The position numbers and the translations under genes were made by a program. Positions 1-7,894 of a stretch of DNA of 21,202 bases are shown here, piece after piece. The notes below the pieces were generated by a model. It searched no databases. It was not told where the DNA came from and saw only the letters and a list, made by a program, of their open reading frames with translations. Source of the stretch: RGIG464 sp045643185 (GTDB taxonomy: Bacteria; Myxococcota_A; Bradymonadia; UBA4248); assembly GCA_045643185.1 (NCBI GenBank), contig JAZUKH010000268.1:1-21202 (forward strand). The letters run 5' to 3'. Position 1 is the stretch's first letter. The number at the start of each line of letters is the position of its first letter.

Positions 1-78
1 CTTGATCTGGGGTTGCAGCTCAGTTGGGGACAATATATCAGTCGTATCGCGAATAATAAAAAACGCGGCGCGTATTGA
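1..78 (+). CDS. possible C-terminal end of an upstream gene, truncated by the window edge
   Basis: Frame 1 is open from the first base to a TGA at 76-78 and reads as 25 residues (begins LDLGLQLSWGQYISR, ends KKRGAY). The residues look protein-like, but the stretch is too short to identify. The last codons and the stop lie inside the GC-rich palindromic repeat that starts near 61, so a repeat insertion may have supplied the present C-terminus. It could equally be chance open sequence. Confidence 0.25.
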   Translation, partial: LDLGLQLSWGQYISRIANNKKRGAY

Positions 79-166
79 CCGAGCGTAGCGACGCAAAATT
101 TTGCGTCGCCAGCGAGGGAGAAGCGACGCGGGCGCGGCGTATGAAATAGCCGCGCCTAAAATATAG
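61..166. repeat. composite GC-rich palindromic repeat, copy 1
   Basis: Two palindromes lie side by side. Positions 88-109 are a perfect 22-bp palindrome centred on AAAATTTT. Positions 131-156 are an inverted repeat with perfect arms GGCGCGGC and GCCGCGCC around a 10-nt centre (GTATGAAATA). The right arm is followed by TAAAATAT. The sequence AGCGAGGG at 112-119 and the arm plus AAAATAT flank recur at 19246-19325, and the arms recur at 21171-21202. This marks a dispersed repeat family in this genome, of the REP/MITE kind by appearance. No coding capacity is seen. Confidence 0.75.
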
Positions 167-261
167 TCAATTCGATGTTTAATAAGCGCTCAGCAGAGGC
201 GCCAATGCTATGTAGAATACAGATCATTTAATAATGTCTACGAGCAAAATTGTAAATGGAT

Positions 262-360
262 AAGACTTTTGTGCTTGAGTTAAGAGAAGATTCTCTTTAT
301 ATAATTTACACTTTTATCAAGTGTAAAGATTTTTCTCTTAAAGAATTTCAAAAAAGTCTT
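262..360. repeat. three nested perfect 9-bp inverted repeats upstream of the sensor operon
   Basis: AAGACTTTT (262-270) pairs with 352-360, TTAAGAGAA (280-288) with 333-341, and TTTACACTT (305-313) with 319-327 around a 5-nt loop. Each arm is a perfect 9-mer. A smaller palindrome, AAGAGAA-GA-TTCTCTT, lies at 282-297. The region is AT-rich, unlike the GC-rich repeat before it. It may be a set of operators or one long leader or terminator hairpin. The placement around a promoter-like sequence favours regulation. Confidence 0.6.
275..305 (+). promoter_or_regulatory. candidate promoter for the sensor/partner-switch operon
   Basis: TTGAGT at 275-280 is followed after 17 nt by TATATA (298-303), which overlaps a TATAAT at 300-305. 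The 282-297 palindrome fills the spacer and the 305-327 palindrome covers the expected start point, an arrangement suited to repressor binding. The leader to the first gene at 572 would be about 260 nt. This is a consensus match by eye only. Confidence 0.4.
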
Positions 361-571
361 TATATTGTTTTCATAAAAACAAATGTGAAACGATCAAGCT
401 CTCGTTTGTGATCTCGTTGTGTTTCAACGGTATATGCATCGAGGCTGTTTTGGGACTGTTTTTGAGCCTTGCACGTTTGGTCCAAAAAGGTTACAACTCG
501 TTAATGGTTGGATCGGTAATGGACTGGGCTGTTCAGGCGTTGGTTTGGAATTTGGTCAGTGTGATTCGGAT

Positions 572-2584
572 ATGAAGCGATTATTTAAAACCATCAGTGG
601 AAAAATTGCGGTGATTTTCCTGATCAACGGAATCGTTCTGGTCATTGCGATGTTTTTTATCATATCGCAGACCATTTTCCGCATTGAGAGTCGTGTGGCT
701 TCTGAAGAGATCCGCTCGGACATCGGTTATCTGGAATGCCTGATCGACCACTGTCAGCAGGCGACCTGGTCGATTCAGCACGGTATGTTGTATCGTGGAG
801 CCACGCCGATCGGTAGTGGTAAGGAAGAAGACGCCAATCTGGTGCCGTTTCTTGAAGCTGCTGAACGAACGGGGACGACATTTTTGGCCGGTATTCGTGT
901 TTCGGATGATACGCTGGCGACTGTGGGGCCTATTTACGGCGAAGAACCTGGTCATTATAAGTTTGTGGCGAGTAGTCTGGGAGATATTTCCGGTGACAAG
1001 GTCATCGGATTTCATATGGGAAAAACCGCGACAGACATCATTGACAAAGAAGGCTCGTATGAAGGCATTTTGAAACTCGAAGGCAAACTGGTATATTGCG
1101 TGTTCCAAAGTGTTTACGATGACAGAGGCAATAAAGTTGGTTTGATCGGTGCCGGGCGTAGCGTGGATGAGATCAAGTCGGCATCATTACTCGCGGGGCG
1201 TCAGATGCTTTTGATCTTACTTGGCATCATTATTCTGGCCAGTAGCACGATCATTTTTGTGTCTCACCGCATCACGTCGCGTTTTTCTTCCATCCAGGAA
1301 TATTTGAATCGCATTGTTGGTGGTAATTATCCAGAAGAAAAACTCGTCATTTTGTCTCGGGATGAAACGGCCGATGTCGCTGAATCCATCAATGGTATGG
1401 TGGATTCGTTGCGTAAAACGGAACGGCTTTCACTTGAATTGTCGCTTGCTTCAGACATTCAAAAAAACATGTTGCCGTGCATTTTCCCGCCATTTCCTGA
1501 TGCGCACGAGTTTGATATTTTCGCCTCCATGATGCCAGCCAAAGAAGTGGGGGGCGACTTCTACGACTTTTTTATGCTCGACGAAAAGCGCATCGCCGTC
1601 GTCATCGCCGATGTTTCTGGAAAAGGTGTGTCGTCGGCGCTCGTCATGGTGATCGCAAAAACGTTGATCAAAAATCACATGATGTATGGTCTTGATCCCA
1701 AAACGGTGTTCACGACCGTTAACAAGATGTTATGTGAAAGCAACGAAGCCAACATGTTTGTGACCGCGTGGATGGGGGTGCTTAACACGGAAACTGGCAT
1801 ATTGACTTATGTGAATGCGGGGCATAATCCGCCACTCATTAAACACAATGGTCAATTTGAATTTCTGAAATCACGCCCTGGTTTGGTGTTGGCAGGCATG
1901 GACGGTATTCGATACAAACAAACAGAACTTCAACTCGCTCCGGGGGATCGAGTGTTCCTCTACACCGATGGCGCGACCGAAGCTGTGAATGCAAAAGAAG
2001 AAATGTATGGTGAAAAACGTCTACAGGATTTCTTGAATCAACATTCAAATGATACTGCAACGGATCTTTTGACTAACCTTAAAAAGGATATCGATGCTTT
2101 TTCAGGTGAAATTGAACAATTTGATGATATCACCATGCTTATGCTGGATTTTCATAAAACATTTGAAAATAAAAACATGATCGAAAGAGTGTTTCCTGCT
2201 GATGACCAGTCGTTGAGTGATGCGACAGCCTTTTTGGAAAGGGAACTCATCAAATTAAATTGCAATCAAAAAGCGTTAATGCAGTTGTGCGTTGCTGTCG
2301 AAGAGATATTTGTGAATATAGCGCATTATGCTTACCCTGCTGTCAACGGTACCGTGAGGATCAGCGTTCAAAATGTGGAGGACGATCGAGTTCTTTTGCG
2401 CTTCGATGATTTTGGGATTCCCTTCAATCCGTTGGAAAAACCCGATCCAAATGTGACCGGAAGTGCTGAAGAGCGCGATATCGGCGGTTTGGGGATCTTT
2501 ATGACCAAAAAAGCTGTTGATAATATATCGTATGAATATGTCAATAACCAAAATATGCTGACTATTGAGAAGAAAATAAAGTAA
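572..2584 (+). CDS. membrane sensor: SpoIIE/PP2C phosphatase fused to RsbW-like ATPase domain (paralogue 1)
   Basis: This 670-residue inner-membrane signalling protein should act on STAS anti-anti-sigma proteins. TM1 is at about 12-32. An extracytoplasmic, probably Cache-like sensor domain spans about 33-210, TM2 about 212-231, and a HAMP-like linker follows to about 285. The SpoIIE phosphatase covers about 290-530, with metal-binding Asp in GGDFYDFF (D329, D332), ADVSGKG (D347), YTDGATE and DDITML. A C-terminal HATPase has the N-box EEIFVNI, the G1-like FDDFGIPFNP and GGLGIF. The frame extends upstream to a GTG at 419, but the downstream paralogue begins like the ATG at 572, so that start is preferred even though its ribosome site is weak. 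In characterised systems the phosphatase dephosphorylates and the kinase domain phosphorylates a STAS serine. The probable partner is encoded at 4773. Confidence 0.9.
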   Translation: MKRLFKTISGKIAVIFLINGIVLVIAMFFIISQTIFRIESRVASEEIRSDIGYLECLIDHCQQATWSIQHGMLYRGATPIGSGKEEDANLVPFLEAAERTGTTFLAGIRVSDDTLATVGPIYGEEPGHYKFVASSLGDISGDKVIGFHMGKTATDIIDKEGSYEGILKLEGKLVYCVFQSVYDDRGNKVGLIGAGRSVDEIKSASLLAGRQMLLILLGIIILASSTIIFVSHRITSRFSSIQEYLNRIVGGNYPEEKLVILSRDETADVAESINGMVDSLRKTERLSLELSLASDIQKNMLPCIFPPFPDAHEFDIFASMMPAKEVGGDFYDFFMLDEKRIAVVIADVSGKGVSSALVMVIAKTLIKNHMMYGLDPKTVFTTVNKMLCESNEANMFVTAWMGVLNTETGILTYVNAGHNPPLIKHNGQFEFLKSRPGLVLAGMDGIRYKQTELQLAPGDRVFLYTDGATEAVNAKEEMYGEKRLQDFLNQHSNDTATDLLTNLKKDIDAFSGEIEQFDDITMLMLDFHKTFENKNMIERVFPADDQSLSDATAFLERELIKLNCNQKALMQLCVAVEEIFVNIAHYAYPAVNGTVRISVQNVEDDRVLLRFDDFGIPFNPLEKPDPNVTGSAEERDIGGLGIFMTKKAVDNISYEYVNNQNMLTIEKKIK

Positions 2585-2609
2585 TTATCACTGAGTAATT
2601 ATCACTGAA
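2582..2609. repeat. 14-bp tandem duplication covering the stop codon
   Basis: TAATTATCACTGAG (2582-2595) is followed directly by TAATTATCACTGAA (2596-2609), with one difference at the last base. The first copy begins with the TAA stop of the preceding gene. It looks like a small local duplication (slippage) in the gap between the two paralogues. Confidence 0.75.
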
Positions 2610-2637
2610 TAAGTCTGCCAAAGGAGTTTATAGAATC

Positions 2638-4662
2638 ATGAGTAATCTAAAAAACTTTTTGACGCTTCGAACGATCAGCTCAAAAATTGCGCTGATCTGC
2701 TTGGTCGACTGCATTATTTTGGTAGTATTGATATTTTTGTTTGTGTCCAAGTCAATGCTCGAATTGGAAGTGAATGTCGTTTCAGAGCGTTTGGACACGG
2801 ATATTAGTTATCTTGAGTGCATTATTGGCGATTGCAAGAAGCAGGATTGGCGAGTTCAGGATGGCACCTTGTATTATGGTAATGTTCGAATTGGTGATGG
2901 GACAGAAGAAGGCGCCAATAGTTCCCCATTTATCGAAGCCGAAAAGCGAACAGGCACTTACGGATTTGCCGCGATCAAAACAGGGGATGAACACCTGGGC
3001 GTGAATATGATCAATGGTCATCAGGAAGGCCATTACCTGCGCGTTGCGGGTAGCACTAAGGATGCTGAAGGCAGGTCGATCATTGGGTCGTATCTTGATA
3101 AGGAAATTGCGGATCAGATCGATGAAACGGGGGCCTTCTTTGGTTTGGCAAACGTTCAGGGACATTTGATTTATTCCAAATACCACGCGGTTAAAGACAG
3201 ACAGGGAGAGACGATTGGCTTTATCGTCGTCGGACGTGATATTCACGAGGTCAGGAATGCAGCAACGAATGCTGGTCGCGACATCATTTTGTTGCTCATG
3301 ATCATTGTTTTTCTGGCTGGTGTCGCTGTTTTCGTGCTTGCACATCAGTGGACGGCCAATATCTCAGACATTCGCAATTACTTGAATCGAATCAGTCAGG
3401 GCGAGCTGCCTGAAGACAAACTTGAACTCAAAACGAAGGATGAAACGGGAATTGTAGCCTCGTGCATCAACGACATGGTCGTTTCGCTCAAGACGAGTAA
3501 ACGTATTGGCGTTGAGTTGACGTTAGCGTCGGACATTCAGGCGCACATGCTGCCGTGCATTTTCCCGCCGTTTCCTGATGCCCATGAGTTCGATATTTAC
3601 GCCACCATGACGCCAGCGAAGGAAGTCGGTGGTGACTTCTACGACTTCTTTAAGCTTGATGATCGGCGCATTGCTGTGGTCATCGCTGACGTCTCTGGCA
3701 AGGGCATTCCGTCTGCGCTCGTTATGGTCATCGCCAAAACGCTGATCAAGAACCACATGACGTATGGCTTGGATCCTGCGGAAGCGTTTACGACCGTCAA
3801 CAAGATGTTGTGCGAAACGAACGATTCGAATATGTTCGTCACTGCGTGGATGGGCGTTCTTGATACGGAATCTGGTAAGTTGACCTACGTGAATGCAGGT
3901 CACAATCCGCCGCTTATCAAGCATGCCGATGGTACATTCGAATATCTCCACTCGCGTCCAGGTTTTGTACTGGCTGGAATGGAAGGTGTGCGATATAAGA
4001 AATTTGAATTACAGTTGGAGCCTGGCTCCAGGCTCTTCCTCTATACCGATGGCGTCACCGAAGCTGGCAACCTCAAAGGCGACTTCTACGGTGAAAAGAA
4101 ATTGCAAGACTTTCTCAATCTTCATAAAGATGAAGCGGCGATGGATCTTCTTGGACATCTTAAAGAAGATATTGACGCGTTTTCGCATGAGATTGAGCAA
4201 TCCGATGACATTACCATGCTTATGCTCGACTTCAACAAATTTTTTGAACAGACGAACATTTCAGAGCGTGTATTCCCGGCAGATGATAATTCTCTCGAAG
4301 ATGCCAATGCGTTCCTCGAAGCGGAACTCACGAAACACGATTGCACCCCTAAGGCACTTATGCAACTAAGTGTGGCTCTGGAAGAGATTTTCGTTAACAT
4401 TTCTCACTATGCCTACACAGGCATTAAAGGCATTATTCGCATTGGCATTGCTGCCGATGAAGATAGCATCCATATTCGCTTTGTTGACTCCGGGGTGCCC
4501 TTCAATCCGCTTGAAAAAGAGGATCCGGACATCACGTCGTCTGCTGAAGAACGCGATATCGGTGGACTGGGTATCTTTATTACCAAGAAGACGGTGGATG
4601 ACATTTCGTACGAATACAAAAACGGTCAGAACATCCTCAACCTCGTTAAGAAGATCAAGTGA
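2638..4662 (+). CDS. membrane sensor: SpoIIE/PP2C phosphatase fused to RsbW-like ATPase domain (paralogue 2)
   Basis: The 674-residue paralogue of the preceding gene has the same architecture. TM1 is about 17-36, the extracytoplasmic sensor about 37-213, TM2 about 215-235 and the HAMP-like region about 236-288. The SpoIIE phosphatase (about 295-530) carries D333, D336, D351, D471 and D523/D524. The RsbW-like ATPase (about 545-674) carries EEIFVNI (N587), VDSGVPFNP (D617) and GGLGIF (642-647). The ATG has a good ribosome site, AAGGAG at 2621-2626. The catalytic half is nearly identical to paralogue 1 in long blocks (for example LPCIFPPFPDAHEFDI), while the sensor half has diverged. This suggests a duplication followed by specialisation for different signals. 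Both halves retain key residues, so opposing kinase and phosphatase activities in one chain are predicted. The 53-nt gap suggests co-transcription with the first gene. Confidence 0.92.
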   Translation: MSNLKNFLTLRTISSKIALICLVDCIILVVLIFLFVSKSMLELEVNVVSERLDTDISYLECIIGDCKKQDWRVQDGTLYYGNVRIGDGTEEGANSSPFIEAEKRTGTYGFAAIKTGDEHLGVNMINGHQEGHYLRVAGSTKDAEGRSIIGSYLDKEIADQIDETGAFFGLANVQGHLIYSKYHAVKDRQGETIGFIVVGRDIHEVRNAATNAGRDIILLLMIIVFLAGVAVFVLAHQWTANISDIRNYLNRISQGELPEDKLELKTKDETGIVASCINDMVVSLKTSKRIGVELTLASDIQAHMLPCIFPPFPDAHEFDIYATMTPAKEVGGDFYDFFKLDDRRIAVVIADVSGKGIPSALVMVIAKTLIKNHMTYGLDPAEAFTTVNKMLCETNDSNMFVTAWMGVLDTESGKLTYVNAGHNPPLIKHADGTFEYLHSRPGFVLAGMEGVRYKKFELQLEPGSRLFLYTDGVTEAGNLKGDFYGEKKLQDFLNLHKDEAAMDLLGHLKEDIDAFSHEIEQSDDITMLMLDFNKFFEQTNISERVFPADDNSLEDANAFLEAELTKHDCTPKALMQLSVALEEIFVNISHYAYTGIKGIIRIGIAADEDSIHIRFVDSGVPFNPLEKEDPDITSSAEERDIGGLGIFITKKTVDDISYEYKNGQNILNLVKKIK

Positions 4663-4728
4663 TCTCATGCTGGCCGGATTGACGGGATGGTCAACTGGCT
4701 GATGGGACAAATTCAATCAAGATAGACT

Positions 4729-4746
4729 TGCATTCTGACGAATGCA
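4729..4746. other. short perfect hairpin before the STAS gene
   Basis: TGCATTC (4729-4735) and GAATGCA (4740-4746) form a 7-bp stem with a 4-nt loop. There is no T-run after it, so it is not a standard terminator. It lies 26 nt before the STAS start and could tune mRNA processing or translation. Confidence 0.4.
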
Positions 4747-4772
4747 TTTACCCTAGTTCGGAGAAATATATT

Positions 4773-5078
4773 ATGCAGATTATTAGCTTTCGCGACGTTT
4801 CAACGTTAAATTTTGCGCTTGAAGGTCGCTTGGATACGTCCACAGCGCCTCAACTTGAAGCCGTTCTCAAAACCTCACTTGGAGACAGCATTACAAATAT
4901 CAATTTTGATTTCTCAAAACTGGAATACATCTCTTCGGCAGGGTTGCGTGTGCTTCTGGCAACTCAGAAAACGATGAATAAACGACAGGGTAAAATGGTC
5001 TTCCACCATGTCAATGAAACCATTAAGGAAATTCTTGATATTACAGGTTTTTCAGAAATTCTGACGATTGTCGATTAA
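4773..5078 (+). CDS. STAS-domain anti-anti-sigma factor (RsbV/SpoIIAA-like)
   Basis: This 101-residue cytoplasmic protein is about the normal length for a stand-alone STAS protein. The signature runs DFSKLEYISSAGLRVLL (46-62). Aligned to SpoIIAA and RsbV, the phosphorylated serine is expected at S55, just before Ala-Gly. GRLDTSTAPQLE (18-29) matches the usual N-terminal STAS segment. The frame stays open upstream to 4728, but the ATG at 4773 follows GGAG at 4760-4763 at proper distance and gives a standard STAS N-terminus. It lies 110 nt after the second sensor gene. It is the likely substrate of both upstream proteins, dephosphorylated by their SpoIIE domains and phosphorylated by their ATPase domains. 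The protein it releases or binds is not known. Confidence 0.93.
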   Translation: MQIISFRDVSTLNFALEGRLDTSTAPQLEAVLKTSLGDSITNINFDFSKLEYISSAGLRVLLATQKTMNKRQGKMVFHHVNETIKEILDITGFSEILTIVD

Positions 5079-5100
5079 ATATAAAAAACTCAGACTGTGG

Positions 5101-5135
5101 GCGCGTCAAAGTAAACTTGAATGACTTTGGCGCGT
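5101..5135 (+). terminator. possible terminator after the partner-switch module
   Basis: CGCGTCAAAGT (5102-5112) pairs with ACTTTGGCGCG (5124-5134) with one G-U pair around an 11-nt loop. Only a weak T-rich tail (TCGTCGTTT) follows. The position, 23 nt after the STAS stop and before a new promoter candidate, supports a termination role. The missing T-run lowers confidence. Confidence 0.45.
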
Positions 5136-5141
5136 CGTCGT

Positions 5142-5170
5142 TTGAAGCATTTGAATATTGACTATATTTA
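5142..5170 (+). promoter_or_regulatory. weak candidate promoter for the flippase gene
   Basis: TTGAAG (5142-5147), a 17-nt spacer and TATTTA (5165-5170) lie upstream of the ATG at 5194. The match is partial and the sequence is AT-rich, so chance is possible. Confidence 0.3.
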
Positions 5171-5193
5171 TGTGTTTTTACATGCTGTGATCG

Positions 5194-6651
5194 ATGATGC
5201 GTGACAAAGCAACTTCTCCAAGTATTAAGAAGAATTTTATTTATCAGATTTCTTATAATATTCTTTTACTCGTCGTTGCCTTTGTTCTTTCACCGTATCT
5301 GGCGCGTGTGCTGGGGGCTGAAGCTCTCGGGATATATGCTTATCACTATGTCATTGCTGACTATTTTGTCCTATTTTCTGTTCTTGGTCTAAAAAATCAT
5401 GGTAAACGTGTGATTGCGCAATGCCGGGATGATCGGGCGAGTCTTAACAGAGCTTTTTCTAACTTGTTAACGCTTCATGTTCTGGTTTCGGTCATCTGCC
5501 TAGCTGTTTATGGCGTGTACGTTACGTGTTGGGCTTCCGATCAGGTATATGCGCTCATCATGATGTTGATCGTTCTCAGTGGCCTCTTGGATATCGACTG
5601 GTTCTATTTTGGCCTCGAGAACTTCAAAATGACGGTCGTGCGAAGCATCGTCATTAAGTTGATCACGATTGTTATGATTCTGGTTTGTGTAAATCAACCA
5701 GGTGATCTGTGGATCTACTGCTTGATCATGTCAGCCGGGATCTTGGCAAATCAGTTGGCTTTGTGGTTCCCATTGCATCGTTATGTCGATTGGGTCAGGC
5801 CAGAAAAAGCTGAGTTGGTGCGTCATTTTAAGCCGCTGGTCGTGTTGTTCATTCCTACGCTGGCGATCAGTCTGTACAAGCAGATGGACAAGATTATGAT
5901 CGGTGGTCTTAGTGATCATACCGAACTTGGTTATTATGATAATGCCGAGAAATTTGTGAACATTCCTTTGATGGTCATTACGTCGTTTGGGAGCGTTATG
6001 TTGCCGCGAATGGCCAATTTAATGGCACACCACGAGACCAAGACGACAGAGCGCTACACGCGTTTATCTTTTTACTATGTAATGTGGTTGACCTATGCGT
6101 GTGCTTTTGGTTTGATGGGGATCGCCAGGGGTTTTGCGCCAATTTTTTGGGGGAGAGACTTTGAACCTGCGGGCGTGCTCATCGTTGGTTTGGCAGTCAC
6201 TTTGCCATTTGTGGCGTTTGCGAACATCATTCGAACCCAATACTTGATCCCGTCAGAACATGATAACGCCTACATAGTCTCTGTCTCGGTGGGAGCGGGA
6301 TTAAACCTTCTACTCAATGCCATACTGATTCCGACTTGGGGCGCCCTGGGGGCCACGTTGGCTACCATTGTTGCTGAGGTAGCAGTGTGCCTGCTTCAGG
6401 CATTTGCGGTTCGAAAACTCATTCCGATACGCACCTATTTTATGCAATCCCTCTGCTTTTTGCCCATGGGTGCGGTCATGGCACTAGCTGTGTATTTTAT
6501 AGGCGAATGGCTCAATCTCAGTGTGTGGACATTGCTCATTCAGTTGTTCGTGGGCGCTGGATTGTATTTGGCTATTTCGGTCTTGTACTTTTACAAGGTC
6601 AAAGATCCTTGGCTCATGGCTTGGCTTAAAAAGCGAAAAAATAGATCTTAA
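5194..6651 (+). CDS. Wzx-type polysaccharide/O-antigen flippase (MOP superfamily)
   Basis: This 485-residue polytopic membrane protein has about a dozen hydrophobic segments spread over its length. The N-terminus (KKNFIYQISYNILLLVVAF, then SPYLARVLGAEALGIYAY) and the mid-protein segment with KQMDKIMIGGLSDHTELGYY and SVMLPRMANLM are typical of Wzx/RfbX flippases. These move undecaprenyl-linked glycans across the inner membrane. Length is usual for the family. An in-frame TGA sits just upstream, so the start is ATG 5194 or 5197; no clear ribosome site is visible. No glycosyltransferase or Wzy polymerase lies nearby, so it is an orphan flippase here and its substrate cannot be inferred. A short 41-nt gap to the next gene allows co-transcription. 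Confidence 0.9.
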   Translation: MMRDKATSPSIKKNFIYQISYNILLLVVAFVLSPYLARVLGAEALGIYAYHYVIADYFVLFSVLGLKNHGKRVIAQCRDDRASLNRAFSNLLTLHVLVSVICLAVYGVYVTCWASDQVYALIMMLIVLSGLLDIDWFYFGLENFKMTVVRSIVIKLITIVMILVCVNQPGDLWIYCLIMSAGILANQLALWFPLHRYVDWVRPEKAELVRHFKPLVVLFIPTLAISLYKQMDKIMIGGLSDHTELGYYDNAEKFVNIPLMVITSFGSVMLPRMANLMAHHETKTTERYTRLSFYYVMWLTYACAFGLMGIARGFAPIFWGRDFEPAGVLIVGLAVTLPFVAFANIIRTQYLIPSEHDNAYIVSVSVGAGLNLLLNAILIPTWGALGATLATIVAEVAVCLLQAFAVRKLIPIRTYFMQSLCFLPMGAVMALAVYFIGEWLNLSVWTLLIQLFVGAGLYLAISVLYFYKVKDPWLMAWLKKRKNRS

Positions 6652-6692
6652 AGCGTTTTCACACAATTTCCTCATTGGTTGGAGATATCGAT

Positions 6693-7661
6693 ATGCAGGA
6701 AATGTCTTTGAAGGCATTTGACCGTCTTAAAATTGGACACGCCCAGAACTATTTGGCTGGTACAGGGTGCAGCGTTTTGTTATTCGAAGAGGGAGCTCCT
6801 GTCGGGCTTGATGTGCGTGGTGGTGGACCGGCAGCTCGCGAGTCTGAATTGCTCAAGCCCTGTGCTGCGGCGCAGAACATTCACGCCATTCTGTTGAGTG
6901 GCGGAAGCGCCTTTGGTTTAGGGGCTGCCAATGGTGTTATGCGTTACCTCGAAGAGCGAAAGATCGGCTTTGATGTGGGCGTGACACATGTTCCGCTCGT
7001 GTGTCAGTCGTGCCTTTTTGACCTGACTGTGGGCGATCCCTTCGTCCGCCCCGACGCGGACATGGCCTACGCTGCGTGCCTGAATGCTGAACGAGGGAAT
7101 GGTTCAGTAGATGGTAATGTAGGGGCTGGCACTGGTGCGACGGTCGGCAAACTTTGCGGCATGAAGCAATGCATGAAATCAGGACTCGGTACGTATGCCG
7201 CACAAGTCGGTGACTTGAAAGTTGGTGCGCTCGTCGTTGTTAATGCGCTTGGTGACGTGTTTGACCCTATGACGAATCAAAAAGTGGCTGGTTTGTTAAA
7301 CGAACGTGGTGATGGCTTTTTGAACTCGACTGACGTGATGCTTCAAAACTACGCGCGCGTAGATAATCGGTTCGTTGAAAACACGACGTTGGGCGTTCTT
7401 TTGACCAATGCTTGTTTCGACAAAGTTGCTTTGACCAAGGTAGCCAGTGTGACACATAACGCCTACGCCCAATGCATACGTCCTGTTCATACCTCTGCCG
7501 ACGGTGATAGTATTTACGCTGTGTCTCTTGGTGACCTAGTCGCGGATATGGATGTTGTTTGCGAACTGGCATGTGCGGTGATGCGGCAGGCAATATTAAA
7601 TGCTGTTCGATCCGCTAGATCGGCTTATGGTTATCCTGCAGCTTCAGAGGTGAATTTCTGA
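6693..7661 (+). CDS. P1/S58-family self-cleaving peptidase (DmpA/NylC-like)
   Basis: A 322-residue Ntn-type hydrolase. Conserved family blocks are LSGGSAFGLGAANGV (about 68-82), GNVGAGTGATVGK (about 141-153), DLKVGALVVVNALGDV, and HTSADGDSIYAVS near the C-terminus. Autocleavage in this family frees an N-terminal Ser or Thr nucleophile. Here the site is most likely N230|T231 in ENTTLGVLLTN, resembling NylC (Asn|Thr) rather than DmpA (Gly|Ser). Known members hydrolyse N-terminal amino acids, beta-peptides or amides; the substrate here is unknown. No signal peptide is seen, so it is probably cytoplasmic. ATG 6693 follows GGAG at 6681-6684 and is preferred over the in-frame TTG at 6675. It is rich in Cys for a cytoplasmic enzyme. 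Confidence 0.9.
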   Translation: MQEMSLKAFDRLKIGHAQNYLAGTGCSVLLFEEGAPVGLDVRGGGPAARESELLKPCAAAQNIHAILLSGGSAFGLGAANGVMRYLEERKIGFDVGVTHVPLVCQSCLFDLTVGDPFVRPDADMAYAACLNAERGNGSVDGNVGAGTGATVGKLCGMKQCMKSGLGTYAAQVGDLKVGALVVVNALGDVFDPMTNQKVAGLLNERGDGFLNSTDVMLQNYARVDNRFVENTTLGVLLTNACFDKVALTKVASVTHNAYAQCIRPVHTSADGDSIYAVSLGDLVADMDVVCELACAVMRQAILNAVRSARSAYGYPAASEVNF

Positions 7662-7777
7662 GGCTTGGTTTGGGGTGTTGTTGAGTGATGTCTCATGTGA
7701 GTTGGCGGCCGCAGAGATGTACCACGTTACGTCGCTACACTTCGGTTTTGAGCAAATTGCGTCCGCTCGCTCAATCT

Positions 7778-7809
7778 CAGCCTGCCTGCCTTCGGCTTCG
7801 CTATGGCTG
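7778..7809. repeat. GC-rich hairpin related to the 19.5-kb palindrome island
   Basis: CAGCC (7778-7782) and GGCTG (7805-7809) bracket a loop containing TGCCTTCGGCTTCG (7787-7800). The same 14-mer occurs at 19524-19537 inside the palindrome-rich island, also within a hairpin. It is probably a fragment of the same dispersed repeat family. Confidence 0.5.
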
Positions 7810-7849
7810 AAATTTTGTGGAGATGTGCGGATTGCACGTCTTTGCGACG

Positions 7850-7894
7850 ATCACAAAAAAAAGTGAAAAAAAATGTCACGTTTTTCACTGTGAT
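7850..7894. other. AT-rich palindrome downstream of the S58 peptidase gene
   Basis: AGTGAAAAA (7862-7870) and TTTTTCACT (7881-7889) are perfect 9-bp arms around a 10-nt centre. ATCAC (7850-7854) and GTGAT (7890-7894) extend the pairing after an A-rich bulge. It could be a weak bidirectional terminator of the gene ending at 7661 or a regulator binding site. The distance of about 200 nt from that gene makes the first less likely. Confidence 0.45.

Noticed and set aside
419..571. N-terminal extension of the first sensor to GTG 419
   Set aside because: The 51 extra residues have no counterpart in the tandem paralogue, whose start matches ATG 572, and they would precede the first membrane segment without a sensible signal.
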